In this document: positions 1 to 11,938 of the stretch, piece by piece
Numbering within the stretch: the first letter of the stretch is position 1
Layout of the letters: every line of letters starts with the position of its first letter
NCBI GenBank assembly: GCA_024305745.1
Contig: JAHRBS010000012.1
Location: 2,795,001-2,859,000, forward strand
Length of the DNA stretch: 64,000 bases
Direction: 5' to 3'
DNA from: Polyporus tsugae
Lineage: Eukaryota; Basidiomycota; Agaricomycetes; Polyporales; Polyporaceae
The notes under the pieces: model-generated
Told to the model about the DNA's origin: nothing
The model's database searches: none
Seen by the model: the letters and a program-made list of their open reading frames with translations, nothing else
Position numbers and translations under genes: made by a program

Positions 1-1
1 C

Positions 2-1097
2 ATCGAGCAGCTCCGCCCTGACTGGGCATGGCTCGCCGCTGCGCGCATCGTCGCAGAGTGCAAGCTTCGCAACCACGTGGACGTGAAGGATATAGCGAAG
101 CTCGAAGACTGGGACAACCTCCGCGCAGGCACGTGGGTCCCACAGCCTCCGAGGCCCAGTCCAGACCATACGCCGAAGGAGTTAGCGCAGGTACAAGAGC
201 CAGACGGACAAGTTGAAGAATGGAGAAACCACGAACACGACTGGGCCGGTGCGGAGGGGATCTGGAGGTCGGTGTCGGACGTATCCTTCTCGCTAGCTGG
301 TCTATGTCTGACCCGCCTACCCGTGCAGACGTCTCGTGTGCTGGCTGGACTATGAAGACCTCATGTGTGCGTATCCTATCGCTGAGACTGACCCGATGCC
401 CAACTGACCTGTTCTGTGCCCCAGATCACAATGTCAGTCTTGTCCTTCTCCCGCCCATCCCTCCCGCCCATCCCTCGTTCTTACGAACATCGATGCAGAA
501 TCACGGAAATTTTCAAGACCCAGAGCTCGACGAGGCGTGGATCATCGTCCCGATGTCCCTCCGCATCACCGGCTACTCCGTGCCCTCGCTCCCGCAGCTC
601 TTCCCGGACCGGCCGACGATCCACGTGGAGGGCGAGATGGGCGGCGGCGGGTGGGTCGGAAGCTTCGACGGGGCCGACGAGGACGTCCGCCGGGTGCACG
701 GCACGGTGAGTATGCTGTCTGACGGGAGCGTGCGCTGGTCCACGGTGCGTGCATGCCCTTTATTCTAGTCGCGACAACCTAACAGGCTCATCTTTGAACC
801 TGTCCCCCCCCCCCCCTCCCCGCCTTCGCCCCACCTTGCAAACGCGGACGCGCGACAGACGTCGACTGCGCCGGGGTCGAATGAGGACGAGTGGGCGTCC
901 GAGTCCGTCCAGCTGGGCGGGGTGGGCTCGGCGATGGGCGCGCTCGGGATGTGGACGGGCGCATTGCACGAGGACGCCGACCCGCTAGGTAAGTGACGTT
1001 GTCCTGTGGCGCCCGCCCCCTCTGCTACGCTCGCTGACTCGCGTCGTCCGATGTCCGTCTCTCCACAGGCGTGATCTGGCAGTGGCGCGTCGGCTGA
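2..1097 (+). CDS. F-box-type protein, C-terminal part (cut by window edge)
   Basis: The left edge cuts into an agaricomycete F-box-type protein; only the part after the F-box is present. Exon 1 (2-267) reads IEQLRPDWAWLAAARIVAEC and runs to DWAGAEGIWR. A 61-nt intron (268-328, GTCGGT...GTGCAG) then joins in frame to RRLVCWLDYEDLMC. After a further intron or two the chain resumes near 498 with NHGNFQDPELDEAWIIVP and passes through VEGEMGGGGWVGSF and RRVHGTVSMLSDGSVRWS. The end is SVQLGGVGSAMGALGMWTG, then DPLG, a last intron, and VIWQWRVG-stop. The HGTVxM...VRW and GVxGMWTG...W.WRV motifs are typical of the C-terminal substrate-side domain of many fungal F-box proteins (SCF ubiquitin ligase adaptors); this is family knowledge. 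The exact splice of the 371-497 interval is unresolved, because the frame shown there runs into a stop. Ligase target unknown. Confidence 0.7.
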
Positions 1098-2157
1098 GCG
1101 ATCCGTGCGCTATCGCCCTCTTTCGTCTATCCTCAGCGCGTGCCTGACATATTACACAGAGAGACGCTCGAACCACACCCCTTAAGTTGGCGATTGAGGC
1201 GTCGGCCAACTTTGAGGACGCCAATATAGGGATTGCCCCATCCAGTATCTGGCGATGCACGCTGCGCGCGCGCGCGCGCAACGTCCGACGGGTGCTTCGC
1301 TGGCTTATCCGTTCTTCGTCGATTAGTAGGTTTCCGTATTCACACACACGCCCATTGCGTATTGGGGCCCCCTGTGTCCCGTGAGCTCCGCGCGCACCCC
1401 ACAAACCCCGCTGTACTTCTCCCGCTGTATGTCCGGGTTTGCGGTAGTGGCCGCGTCGTGGGTCCGCCGTGCAGCCTGGACCTACGAACCTCGGTCGGCA
1501 TCTGTCTTCTTCTTCCCAGTGCGACACACGGTGCGATGGATGCGGCGGGTCCGGTTTGCCTTTGGCCGGGGTCTGCTGGTGCGGTCCTTGTGAACGCGAA
1601 CCTGGTCAGCTTCCGGGTATCAGGAAAGCAAGCGTGTTGCCTATCTGCACGGTGTTGCGCTCGGGGACTCTCAACGCTCGAGCATCTCACGATAAGCATT
1701 GACTACGGGAAAATGACGCTTTGCGTGCAAGGTTACAGTGCGACATATGTCGCCCTATCCGATGCCGCGAACCTTGTTGCCCACTCGTGACGACCGTCGC
1801 ATACGTAAAGCACTTTGACTCCTTACGAATCACACCCGTTTTGAGGGGTTCCCCGCACGATTGTGGAAAATCCATTCAGGCGAGGTTAAACCTCTCATCC
1901 AGCAGTTGACTCCAATTGATATCGTGTTCATGAGTCGAGGTCGTACAAATGTCTAGCAGTACAGTGCGCCGCATATAGTCTACATCGGATATCATGTTCC
2001 TGTCCATCGTCGAGTCTGGAAGCACCCGGACCAGATATGCACTCTGCGCCAGACGTCGGGGTGGAGATTGACTGCGGTAAATGGGGGAGGAGCCCCGTAC
2101 GCGGTGGGAGTGAACGAACAAACGAACGACAGGGGTCATCTGCACCCAGAAAAATGC
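1098..2157. other. Interval between two convergent genes, no gene recognised
   Basis: About 1.06 kb lies between the end of the F-box-type gene and the end of the monooxygenase on the opposite strand. Short open frames exist on both strands, but none gives a recognisable protein or a convincing set of splice sites. A short alternating GC run occurs near 1263-1280. I see no RNA gene here. Confidence 0.5.
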
Positions 2158-3846
2158 TCACAGCCGCGAGAGCACCGTGGTATGGCTCGGGTCACTGTCG
2201 AGCGTCCCGTGCGCGAGACCAAGCTTGCGCTCGCCGACGTTGCGCCACCACTGCTCCGCCGCCTCGTCCGTGTCGTACCCGAACTGGATCCGGCTCTTCT
2301 TCTCGTCCGCCCACTGGTTCGCGCTGCCCGTGAGCGCGTCCCCCGCCGAATCCTTGTCGCCACGCATCCGCTGCAGCTCGAGCTCCGTCGCCCTCCGCAT
2401 GTCCGCGTCGCGCTGCTCCTGCTCGGGTCCGTCTGGGAGGTGGAAGATCGTCTGGTTGAGGCGGGACTGGTTCTGCGTCTCGGCCGTGCGTGGCAGCCGC
2501 AGGTCTTCGTACGCCTGCAGGAAGACGGGGAGCTGTGCGGGGTGCGCGAGGCGCGAGAGCAGGTTGCCGAGCACGGCGCCGTCCTCGATCGCCATCGCTG
2601 CGCCTTGGGCGCGATACGGCTGTGGTCAGTGGCGGGCGTCGCAGCGATGAAAGGGGGTTGCGCGCGGAAAGAAAGATGAGCGCGGGTCAGTTCAATAGAA
2701 GTTTAGCCAGCTTGGGTGGGACTGACCAGCATCGGATGACAAGCGTCACCTAAGAGTATGACACGATTCGAGGGATGGATCCATTTGTTCAGCGGCCTGC
2801 GGTCCATGAGTCGCCATTTCAGCGTCGACTGGACGAAGCCCAGGATCTTGCGTATCCTGTCAGACGTTGATCAAGACACCGTGTGAGGGCGATTAAAGAT
2901 GCAGCGCACCTGGGCTCGTAGTCCGCGAAATCGGCGCGCATCTTATCAGCGCTGCCCTCGGCCGTCCACGACTCAACCGAACCATCGTCAGGGTGGATGA
3001 GGACAAGGTTGTATTCTTTCTTGCTCCTCTTTGGCCATAATTTAGTGAAAACACAGGCGCGGGGTGGAAGAGACAACGTACGATGTTGTATGCCATAATA
3101 TGTCGCCCGGGGCCCATCCAACCCGTCATCTCCGGCACGTTGATGAGCTCCTTAAGCTCCGGGTCGTTTGACAGCAGGTGTGAAGGTATGACTGCGCGAT
3201 ATGCGGCATCTCCCGTCGCCTCGGCTGGGTTAGTGTGACCGAGGACGACCTCTTGAATCAAGCTCTTGACGCCGTCGGCACCGACAATCAGGTCTCCCCG
3301 CACTACCTCTCCGGACGCGAGGGTCACGGACGGCACGTCTGGGTCCACACTGACCACAGTCGAGTTCAGGCGGAGCGTCATGTGCGGCACGGCGAGGTCG
3401 AACAGGAGCTGGTGCAGGTCCGCGCGGTGGATGTGGTAGTAGGGCGCACCATATTTCTCCTCCATGTCTGTCCATCGCGTGTATCCCACCCGCTCTCCTG
3501 TGTCGTACCTCCTGAGAGCGATCGCGTCGGGTCGGACAGCAACGGCCTCGAGAGCGGGCCCCGCGCCCCATCGATGGAGTAAACGCGAGACGTTAGGTGT
3601 CACCTGAATGCCCGCGCCGACTTCGCCGATGGCGGGGGCAGCCTCGAATAGGGTCACCTTGTGCCCCGCCTTGCCCAGACTGTGTGCAGCGGCGAGTCCG
3701 CCCATACCGCAGCCGACGACGAGGATATGGAGCTGGTGGGAAGCCTTTCGGCCATCGTAGAGGGTGGTGTGGACGGAGGCACCCTCGGCGGTCGCAGAGC
3801 GGTGAGCAGCGACCGAGGAAAGGGGCTGGGTTGGTTGGGAAGACAT
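2158..3846 (-). CDS. FAD-dependent monooxygenase, salicylate-hydroxylase-like
   Basis: A flavoprotein of the class A aromatic/aliphatic hydroxylase type, which uses NAD(P)H and O2. All three diagnostic motifs are visible. The dinucleotide-binding motif is VVGCGMGGLAAAHSLGKAGH near residue 43, followed by GEVGAGIQVTPN. The DG motif is DLIVGADGVKS. The GD motif is ILLGDACHPML followed by PYRAQGAAMAIEDGAVLGNL. Exon 1 is 3082-3846 (255 codons, donor GTACGT). Exon 2 carries EYNLVLIHPDDGSVESWTAE. Exon 3, joined through a split AGG codon, carries LKWRLMDRRPLNKWIHPSNR. The last exon runs to LGLAHGTLDSDPSHTTVLSR-stop, and the W..G...FGYD-AxxQW end fits the salicylate 1-monooxygenase family. The start is the first ATG before the nucleotide-binding fold, giving an N-terminal extension of about 38 residues. 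Substrate cannot be read; degradation of plant phenolics is plausible but inferred. Confidence 0.88.
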
Positions 3847-4603
3847 GGGACGACAGCTAGGGGGGATAGCATAGAGTTGGAGGGGAGTGCGGGGTAGAAA
3901 TAGAGTGGTGGGGATAAACGTTTTGGCGTGGTGTTACGGTATACCCTGTGGGAGCGTCAGTGCGTCATCCAGAAGGGTTGGAAGGGAAGCCGCGCGCACC
4001 AGCGACCGTCGAATGAGCGTGCGGTCTGAAACTGGATTTGCGATACGAGTTGCGCCCCCTCCACCTTCGTTGCGTGCCGCCGGGAATGCATCGACCGCCT
4101 AAGGGAAGTGGTGACTCACGTGTCAGTCCCGATCCACCCTAGGCGCAGCTTTGTGGTCCGATACTTACAAGGTCCGGGGTGGCGACAAGGCGCGTGCTGA
4201 GCCATCTGTGAGGCGGCGGCAGAGGAAGAGAACGGGGATGACCATCATCGTGGACGACGTTCAAGAGCCAAGTTCCGTCCGACTATCCCAAATCCAGGCT
4301 GAGATCCTATCGGGCCCAACGGCCGATGACACACAAGATATCTTCAGGCTCTCGCTTCGGCATGTACTGTACGGGTTCACAACTTCTCTACAGAGCTCGG
4401 AAGTTCCCAATAAATGCGGCTCGATTGGCTGTGGGACAGTTGTCATGCGGGCGGCTGCTGAGAGCGGAAGCTATCCCAGTCGAGGTGCTGAAGCTCTGAA
4501 GGCGCACAGCCAAGTCTAGCTACTTAGTTATTGACTGTGTAGTCTAGTACTTACCGCGTGCGTGCTGCCCCAGCGGTCGTACCAACAGCGACGATCCAGC
4601 CGG
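3847..4603. other. Upstream region of the monooxygenase
   Basis: This interval should hold the monooxygenase promoter and perhaps the 5' part of the uncertain gene that follows. An open frame at 4151-4519 (+) contains MTIIVDDVQEPSS, which resembles the start of some fungal secreted-domain proteins, but the rest of the frame does not follow that family. No site can be named with confidence. Confidence 0.4.
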
Positions 4604-5132
4604 ATGGTTGGAGATGCATTGCTCTCTATCAACCTCGGGCCGCACGGCTACCCTGTTTCCTCCGCGCTCAAAGGCAAGAAGTTGACGGACTTGCCGAGCT
4701 ATGTACAATCACGTACCGCGTTCCCAGGTGTGAGGGTTGGTCAAAAGCTACCTTGCAGGTTCTTGGTTCGTCGATCCTTACTCCTCGTCTCCTCACCGGC
4801 CTTTTGGATGCGCTAATATATGGCCTTACTGCAACAGTTCGACGGTTTCCCGGAGTTCCAAAAGCAGTTCAAGCAATGTGCTGGGCAGCACGAAAGTTTG
4901 GCCGACCATTGAGCGCATCCTGGTCGAGACGGCCAAGGCTTCAGTCTGCTTCAAGGTGAGCTCTGCGCTTGAAAGCGAATTGATGTATATTGATGGTTTG
5001 AGTCAATAGGAACAAGAGCCGCGGTTTACTTACCCGCTGGCTCATCTTGTCATCCTCGGAATCGTACTGGTGTCCCGTGCGAGTGTGCAAGCAAAGATTG
5101 GAGTCTTAGAGGAACCGGGCCCAGCGCACTAA
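4604..5132 (+). CDS. Possible spliced hypothetical protein
   Basis: A tentative model. Exon 1 from ATG 4604 reads MVGDALLSINLGPHGYPVSS and runs to SRTAFPG. A short intron (GTGTGAGG...CTTGCAG) joins in frame to SWFVDPYSSSPHRPFGCANI. The frame continues through a Ser-rich stretch to KVWPTIERILVETAKASVCF. A second intron (GTGAGC...CAATAG) joins to EQEPRFTYPLAHLVILGIVL and a stop at 5132. The last exon holds one short hydrophobic stretch that could be a membrane segment. A competing reading uses the classic branch site in GCTAATAT plus CAACAG near 4843 as an acceptor and gives a different C-terminus, FDGFPEFQKQFKQCAG. I do not recognise the protein family, and the region could be non-coding. Confidence 0.25.
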
Positions 5133-5436
5133 GACTGAATTCCCTATCAGTGGCACGGGCCCTGGAAGGCGTCGCGCATGCGGCGCGCTACCGTCTCTTT
5201 CCCCCCTGGTCCGATTCCCATCCCGCGCTGATAGTAATACGCCACTGTCCTGCCCGGCTCGTATCCATTCCTTACTTGCTTTGTACTTCACTGTATTTAT
5301 CTACTTACTACAGCCTGCGCTTAATCTCCGCTACTGTTTCCCTCTCCGGGTGTATTCGAGCCTCCGACCTGCGTCCCACATTACATATCACCGTACATGC
5401 GCAAAAATCGCAGACAAACAATACGTGCAGACAGGC
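5133..5436. other. Short interval downstream of amidohydrolase A
   Basis: About 300 bases between the tentative gene and the convergent amidohydrolase. It should contain the amidohydrolase 3' UTR. I see no gene, repeat or RNA. Confidence 0.4.
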
Positions 5437-8400
5437 TCACATGAAGTTCACGACACCCCTCCTGGGCGAGATGACCGCCACCACTTTGCTGAACCCCAGC
5501 AAGTCACCACCGCGGGTGACGACGAGGTCGCCCTGGAGGCCATCCGCCTTCACCCCTAGCAGTTTCTCGACATTACTGGATGCAAGCGCGAGCGCGTCAG
5601 CTTTCGAGAGGGCACCATCGGCTTCGAGGGCAGCCTGTAGGGAGGCTTCAGTGGAAGATAGATCGACGGGGCAAGAAGGAACGCACCCAGGCGAGGTCGA
5701 ACCGCGCGTTGCGGGCATCCCAAATCTCCTTGATGCCCAGCCCAACCGTGACGTTGTTCTCAACGAGCACAGCGACGGCGCTCTTCTCCGTCAACGGCGG
5801 ACCCGCGAGACTGGAGCGCGATTATCAGCGCGAGCAGCAAGCACAGGTAGGTTGGGAACGCTCACATCCGCCGCTCCTCCCAGGAGTTCGGGAACGGCCG
5901 TGCAGGCGTGAGGATCACACCGATGTTCGCGGCACCGAGCTCCTCCGCGAGCAGATGGGCCTCCATTCCGCCGATGATGGTGATCTTGAGCGACGTGTGG
6001 AGCTTCGACTCGACTTCAGACTTGAGCGCGATGATCGACGCTATGATATCCGCGCTGCTCGCCTCGACGACTAGGGGGACTTTTCCCTATGCACGCCTCG
6101 TCAGCTGCAACGTCCTACCACTCGGGTGTAAGGTCGCTAGAGACGCACCCGCTTGATTTTTCTAAACCATTCTTTCACGTCGCCAGTCGTCTCGCCCAGA
6201 AGCAGGTGACGAAGCGCCGCGATCTGCGTGCTGACGCTCGGGGATCCTACAGGGTGGATCGCGACGTGCACCGCGCCGGCCTCCTGCACGAGCGCGCCTT
6301 TCTCGAGCTTGTGGCGCGCGGCAGTGGAGAACGCGGTGTTGAGTCCTGCGAGGAAGCCGCGCGTCTGCGGCGCCACAATGCCGGTGGTCACACCCGCGCG
6401 ATAAGCCAGCCTGCGGTGTGTATTAGCTCGAGAAGCCTCGACGGGCGTCGCATACACGAATATGAAAGACTCACAGCGCGTCGCGGGTAGCAAACTGCAG
6501 ACCGTCCGCCGCGCGGATGAGCGCGCCAGATCCTCCGACGATCTCGGGCACGCTCTCCGTAAGGGGGTCCAAGACGTAACCATCCTGCGTGGACTCCTCT
6601 TGGTCGATCTCCTGCAGGCCGAGCGGCGCACCGGTGCTGACCAGTCCAGGGGCGATGGAGCCGCCCTCGAGGTCGATGAACTCTGCGTTCTCATCGGCGC
6701 ACACAGACGAGACGCACGCGCTTGCTGCGGAACCGAAGCACGCAAGCTGGCCATCTCGCACGACGACAACGGCGGCGGCGAGGGCATCCGACGTGTCGGC
6801 GATGAATGCCTCGCGCACGCTGTACTCCTCGCGCAGGAAGATGCTCGTGACGTTCGCGAATACGACCGTGCTCGACTTGGACTGCGTCGGCTCGAGGGGC
6901 GGGAGGCCGTCGTGTTTGAGGGTTTCCTCGACCTCTTTGTCGAAGCTGGGCGTGTTAGGTACCTTTTGGAACAATGCGGGCTTGGAAAGAATGTGTGGAG
7001 CGGCGAGCTGCGCGATGCCGTCGATCCAGACTTGCTGCGGAGTGGCTCCGAGCGCCAGGGGATGGCTATCCCAGAGAACAAGGTCTATCACGAAGGGAGC
7101 GCAGTTGGGGTTCTCTCAGTATGAATGTGTGTATGAATGCCGGGCCTCTAACTTACCGGCATCGTACCCTGTAACGAGTGTCAACAGCATGTCAGCAGCC
7201 GTCTTAATACCTTCGCGGGAACGTGGAAGGAATGATAATGCTTACCTTCCTTGACATAGCCTATGCGGTGGTCCTGGCCCATAACCTTCGCGGGAGTTGT
7301 GGTGACAGCAGCAAGGGCGAGATTATGTGGCAGTCCATAATAGTGCGCTTGCTGCGCCTCGTATACCAAGTAGCGAGAGTTCAACACCGGGTGGTCGGAC
7401 TGTGTACTCGATCTTGAGCCGACCTGCACGAGACACGGGAAGGCAAAGGACCTGCCTTCATGACGACCTGCAGGCCATGATCTGCGAGCACACGAGGCGC
7501 GAACTCGGATCCGCGGTACGCTTCGCGCTTGTACCGTGCCTGGGTCGCAAACAGAGCGACCGCGGGTGGGTGCCCTGGACCAACAAGATCGGTGAGGATC
7601 AGTGGCTGTGACCCATCTAAGACATAGGTTGCTGCTAACTTACCGTACGCGGACTTGAGCGTGTTGGGCACGAGGTACGTCTCGTGGGCATGGTGGAACG
7701 CGGCGATAGGGAACTTGAACTCATTCGAGATCTGATATATATATATTACGTCAATAATCGTCTCCGCTCGCATCCCGGACTCGTGTGCGTACCCTGACTA
7801 GGTCGTCCAAATCGACGGTTTCGTAGCAATGCGTTTGAACCTGCCGTATATCAGACTCAAACCAGTGCAGGTCTATCGGACTGATGCTTACTTTGACGCG
7901 GCCCCGCACGACGTCCACGAGGGCCTCCCATTGCAGATCTTCCGGATAGTCCCCGAGCCCTGCCCATTCACCCTTGGTGGCTTTTGCACAGAAGTTATCC
8001 TGCGCGTCCTTGATCTTCCGCGCATGTTCGTATGCCTCGCGGAATGCCCATGCGGTGTCCATGCGGGTGTTGCGGTATATCCGATCTAACGAGAGTGATC
8101 AGGGTGGGTTTGAGGTCACTATTGCATAGACCAACCAGGATTCTCCCCGCACGCGTGCCTCGAGGAATGTGAGCATAGACGAGAAGTAAGAGATTGCAGG
8201 CACATACTTCATTTGGCGGTACCGGAAGTAGGAGTGCGGGTCGTAGACGCTGCGATTCCGCTCGTAAGGATTCTCCAGTAACATGCCCGTCGGAGCCCGG
8301 TCGGCGGTAGAACGAAGCTTGATGAGAACGGCTTGCCCTCCGATTGCATTCGCAGAGCCCGGTAGAATAAGGGCAGTCTAGAAGAGAATGATGGGCGTGC

Positions 8401-9279
8401 TCCCCAAACGTCTGGGTCAGTTGCACTTACTGTGAGACCGCCAGCGACGCTGAGCTTGTACGCATCGTCGCGAGTGTTCAGAGCATCAAGAGCACGGAGC
8501 CACTGTTTTAACAGTTTCAGCGTACGAAGTCGAAAATAGACTTTGAGCGACATACCGGTAGCACAGGCCCTTTGAATGAGTTGGTGTCGTCACCTCCATG
8601 GAGTTCTGGAATGCTATCGACGCCTCTGTGTATGATTATGAGCAACATGAAGCGAGAGATTGCCCCATTTACGTACATATGACTGTGCAAGTCGATTATA
8701 CTGTACAAAAGGTCAGGCGCAGCGAGGGAAAAACGACGTGGAAACGAACCCTGGTGACACCCAATGCCCCTGGGCGTCGATACGCGCTAGATTGGCGTAT
8801 TGGTCTAGAAGAGAGTCTTCGACGACACCAACACGCTTGATGAGGCCTCCACCGAGGAGAACGTCGCCCTTTACGACCTCCAGACCGTCAGCACTGCCGG
8901 TCCAGATCGTCGCATTCTGACGGTCGATACGTGAGCCTCAGCCAGAAAAGATAGAATTATGCGAGAGATGGCCGCATACTGTTATCAGGGTGGCTGTCGT
9001 CCCAGGTACGAAGCGATCAGAATGCGTTCGAGTGTTGAAATCCGACGGAGGACCCGGCTTCACGTTGAGGAGCTGGCACTTATCTAACCATTCTGCCGCA
9101 TGTAATGGAACCTGGACGCTCCCCGACGCCTTCAGGGCGGCGGAATAGAGCCGCAGGTACTGGAAGGCGACGAAAGATAAGGCGACAGCCAAGACAATTC
9201 GTAGGCCTCGAGAGAGCCTGCGACGAGGCTGTGTTGTCTCGCGGACGTAGGACGGCAGCTTCGACTGTTCGTCGTGCAT
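5437..9279 (-). CDS. Membrane-anchored amidohydrolase / CE9-like metallo-hydrolase, copy A
   Basis: A large multi-exon enzyme of the metal-dependent amidohydrolase superfamily, the kind often labelled carbohydrate esterase 9 in polypores. From ATG 9279 a basic N-terminus (RRRLSRGLR) leads into one hydrophobic helix, IVLAVALSFVAFQYLRLY, so the catalytic part is probably outside the cytosol. The composite-domain strand NATIWTGSADGLEVVKGDVL follows, then GIIDLHSHM (the HxH metal ligands), GSANAIGGQAVLIKL, QTHCYETVDLDDLVR, AAFHHAHETYLVPNTLKSAY and KSDHPVLNSRYLVYEAQQAH. These supply the remaining His ligands and the catalytic Asp. YDADVVLWDSHPLALGATP is the usual end of the barrel. A second beta part ends GDLLGFSKVVAVISPRRGVV-NFM-stop. 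HxH sits on a 24-nt exon (8677-8700). All splice joins tested keep the frame, so this copy looks intact. Paralogue of the + gene at 47.9 kb. Substrate unknown. Confidence 0.82.
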
Positions 9280-9584
9280 GTGGGCCACTTCGTCGAAGCT
9301 GAAGGAAAACCGTGTTATCAGCATTGTCGAATGCGCCATGCGACTTGAACATTCGGACGTACTCCTGGAGAACAGCAAAGGTTGCGACCACCAAGCCCTC
9401 TATTAGAGGCAAATGTCAGATCGTTCATCCTTACTATGTAGAAGATTGATATAACCTACGCGCGGAGGGGGGATTGGGAGGTTGGGACCGTTGGGTTGGT
9501 CGAGGTGCAAGTTGGAGAGGCCAGTCCCGTGTGACGCGGAAACAATAGCGCGCTAAGCAAGGCCTGGGAAGTCCAATGAAAAAG
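9280..9584. other. Upstream region of amidohydrolase A
   Basis: About 300 bases upstream of the amidohydrolase start hold its probable promoter and 5' UTR. A single GATA-type core (TTATCAG near 9317) is present but does not match the full ATCWGATAA iron-GATA consensus. The tRNA terminator also lies at the far end of this interval. Confidence 0.35.
9579..9583 (-). terminator. Pol III T-run terminator of tRNA-Glu
   Basis: Five A on the + strand are five T on the - strand, just beyond the 3' end of the tRNA-Glu gene. This is the usual RNA polymerase III stop signal. Confidence 0.7.
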
Positions 9585-9656
9585 TTCCGACACGGGGAAT
9601 CGAACCCCGGGCTATCGCGTGAGAGGCGATAATGTTAGCCACTACACCATATCGGA
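9585..9656 (-). tRNA. tRNA-Glu (anticodon CTC)
   Basis: Read on the - strand the sequence starts TCCGATATGGTGTAGTGGCT and ends CCCCGTGTCGGA plus discriminator A. The acceptor stem TCCGATA pairs with TGTCGGA, with one T-G pair. The B-box GGTTCGATTCC is present. The anticodon stem-loop TATCGC-CTCTCAC-GCGATA places CTC at positions 34-36, reading Glu GAG codons. No intron. The body is identical to the two copies near 58.5 and 59.7 kb. Internal A and B boxes drive transcription by RNA polymerase III. Confidence 0.97.
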
Positions 9657-10471
9657 CTTACTCTATTCCGTTTCAAATATTAGTGAACTGGAACACCAAC
9701 CAACTTGAACAGGCTCTGCCGAGCTCTCTTTGGCGATTCCTGATGCCTATCTACTTTATACCTCAATCTGTCCCGCCACCGAGAACCAGCTTACAGCTCT
9801 GTAAGCTCAGCCCATTTATCTTCTATCACCGCACAAACCGCAGTTAGATCTGACAGTCAGTTCTCACCACAGACCGCTATAGGCTGCCAGACGTAGTCGG
9901 AACCGTCCAATTCCCATGCCTCAATCCATGTTATATATAAATGTACTTCATTTCTCGAGGGAACCACATCTCCCTTGGACCGCGCCGCACTCATTCCGCA
10001 ACATGCTCAACTTCCCAGCACGCCGCCCTTCCCCCCCCCCCCTAAAACTCATCCCCCTTCGTCCACAAATGCCCGACCTCCTGTAGTCAACCGCGCTGCT
10101 CACACCATCGCCCTCCTCCCGCGAGATGTTTGGCACTTACCTCACTTGCGCCGATCACGTCAGATCCTCGGCTTCGTTTACCTGAGGTCCTCAGGGCTTT
10201 TTCATTAATGAGGCCTTCTCCCGCCGGCGTCCGATCCTGATCCCCACGCAACGTGTTTCGGGCGAGGCAAGTGGCCAAACTATGCGACACAGGGACACAC
10301 AAGGATACATCTTGTCGTTTTTGCTGTTCTACAATACAATCCCCGAGGTGCGTGACGTTATGTTATGCGTTGTGGTTCTCTACGCTACAAGCGTCCTTTG
10401 TTGATTTCAAGACGAGACTCATCTGCGATCCTTCTGACTTGCACCCGTCCTCTCAGACTATTGAGCACCGC
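9657..10471. other. Interval without a recognised gene
   Basis: About 0.8 kb between the tRNA and the end of the next - strand gene. It has a run of C near 10030-10041. Short open frames show no recognisable protein. The part next to the tRNA is AT-richer than the surrounding coding DNA. Confidence 0.45.
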
Positions 10472-11938
10472 TCATCCGTTGTTTCGGATACCGAGGATCG
10501 GCTGGATGCTGCCCTTGGAAATGTGGTCGACGCGCAGCAAGACCACCCTCTCGATGTCGACGACCGACCCACGGTGCCGCAGCGAATCCCCTCTCTTCTC
10601 CGCGTGGTCCTGTCCAGACGAACGTGAGTACTACACGATCAAGGTGTTTAGCGAACAACGGGACAACCACTCACCATGAGCTTCTTCAGCTCATCGAACA
10701 CCGTCTCCCCCATCTCGCGCAGCGTAATCGACCGGCCGTCCCGCCCCTTCCCATCCCCATGGCGCACGCGCACCTGCATCGAATGCCCAGGGAATTGGGG
10801 CAGCTGTTGGCGGGTATGGTCAGAGACTCGGACATCTTGCTCCATCGGGGTTCGCGCGGGACACGTACCTCGAACCGGATGGACGCCTTCACGCCAATGG
10901 ATGCGGCGGCGCTGAATGCGGGTTCGCCGCCGTTCATGAGGGTGTCGAGCGACCCCAAGGAGACGCCGATTCCTCCGTTGAAGTGTATCGGGCCCGCTGG
11001 TGTGCCCTTGACCAGCTGTCTGCGCGGGTACGTGCCCTGCTCGAGGTGCTCGATGACGGAGATGGAGGGGACGGGGCCTGCCAGTGGGAGATTGTGGGAC
11101 GGGAAAGACGGTTCGACGAGGTTCTAAGCAATACATCAAGGTGCGTCAGACGGCTGTCACTGTCACATGCAGAGGCAGGTTTGTAAGGCTCACCGCATGC
11201 TGTCCGGTGTAGCGCATACCCTCGTCTGGGACGGCGTCCGGCGGGGCGCTGGCATAGCCCCGAACCCACGGCGCAGATGGGTCGTACGAAGAGCTAGGGC
11301 CGTGCTGTGCGGCGAGCTGATAGGACTCGGTGTCAGAGGCGCAAGTCCTTGGACGGGGCGACGCGTGGACGCGGAAGTCTCGACTTACAGATGCGCCGCT
11401 GTCCGCCGGCCAGATGTCGGTAGCATGGAGTGATGGTGTAATGTGGGCGTTCTGCATGCGCCCCGCAAGCGCATCCACGTCGTTCGCCACGAACGACTCC
11501 TCGGTGTTGAAATTGGGGTGATAGTTCATGGTATGATAGGCGGAAGGGTAGATGCCATACTGCGCCTCGGTATCTAACATGCCGGCGTCGTAGAGAGACG
11601 GGTAGCAGGGTGCTCGAGTGTTTCCGCGGCGCCGCAACTACGAGATACGATTAGATGTAAGCTGTCTTCGTTGGATCGGCCAGATGTTTCGAACTCACCA
11701 TCTCTTCGAGCCCCTCTAGCACCGTCTGGACGAGGACGTTGTCGTCCATGTAGCACCACTTGTGCTCCTGTCGTCCTGGTCATTCTCAATTCGACGCGGT
11801 AGCTCTACGCATCGATACGCACCTGGACGCATCCATAGTCGTGGCAGACGGGGCAAGGATAGTTGAACATGTTCTATGTGAATTGTGAGACAACCTCTTT
11901 GTCGCTGCTGCACGAACATCACTCACATTAAAGTCCAT
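10472..11938 (-). CDS. Hypothetical protein of an agaricomycete-expanded family
   Basis: A six- or seven-exon gene. From ATG 11938 it reads MDFN, then after an intron MFNYPCPVCHDYGCVQ (a small CxxC...C cluster), HKWCYMDDNVLVQTVLEGLE, then a low-complexity middle (ARAPCYPSLYDAGMLDTEAQ; NTEESFVANDVDALAGRMQN). The next exons carry PSISVIEHLEQGTYPRRQLV and VSLGSLDTLMNGGEPAFSAA. The C-terminal part is SITLREMGETVFDELKKLM, joined by a GTGAGT/CTGGACAG intron to DHAEKRGDSLRHRGSVVDIE and HISKGSIQPILGIRNNG-stop. The last two exons have the amphipathic pattern of a folded C-terminal domain that recurs in many proteins of unknown function in mushrooms; this is my impression of the family, not a search result. 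No catalytic motif is visible and the function is unknown. Confidence 0.6.

Noticed and set aside
5437..9279. A secondary-metabolite cluster made of the monooxygenase, amidohydrolase and siderophore transporter
   Set aside because: There is no synthase (NRPS, PKS, terpene cyclase) or ornithine hydroxylase in the window; proximity alone is not enough.
10458..10670. Alternative last exon (FVWTGPRGEERG...) for the 10.5-11.9 kb gene
   Set aside because: Splicing at CTGGACAG gives a more protein-like end (IERVVLLRVDHISKGSIQPI) that keeps the frame from the previous exon.
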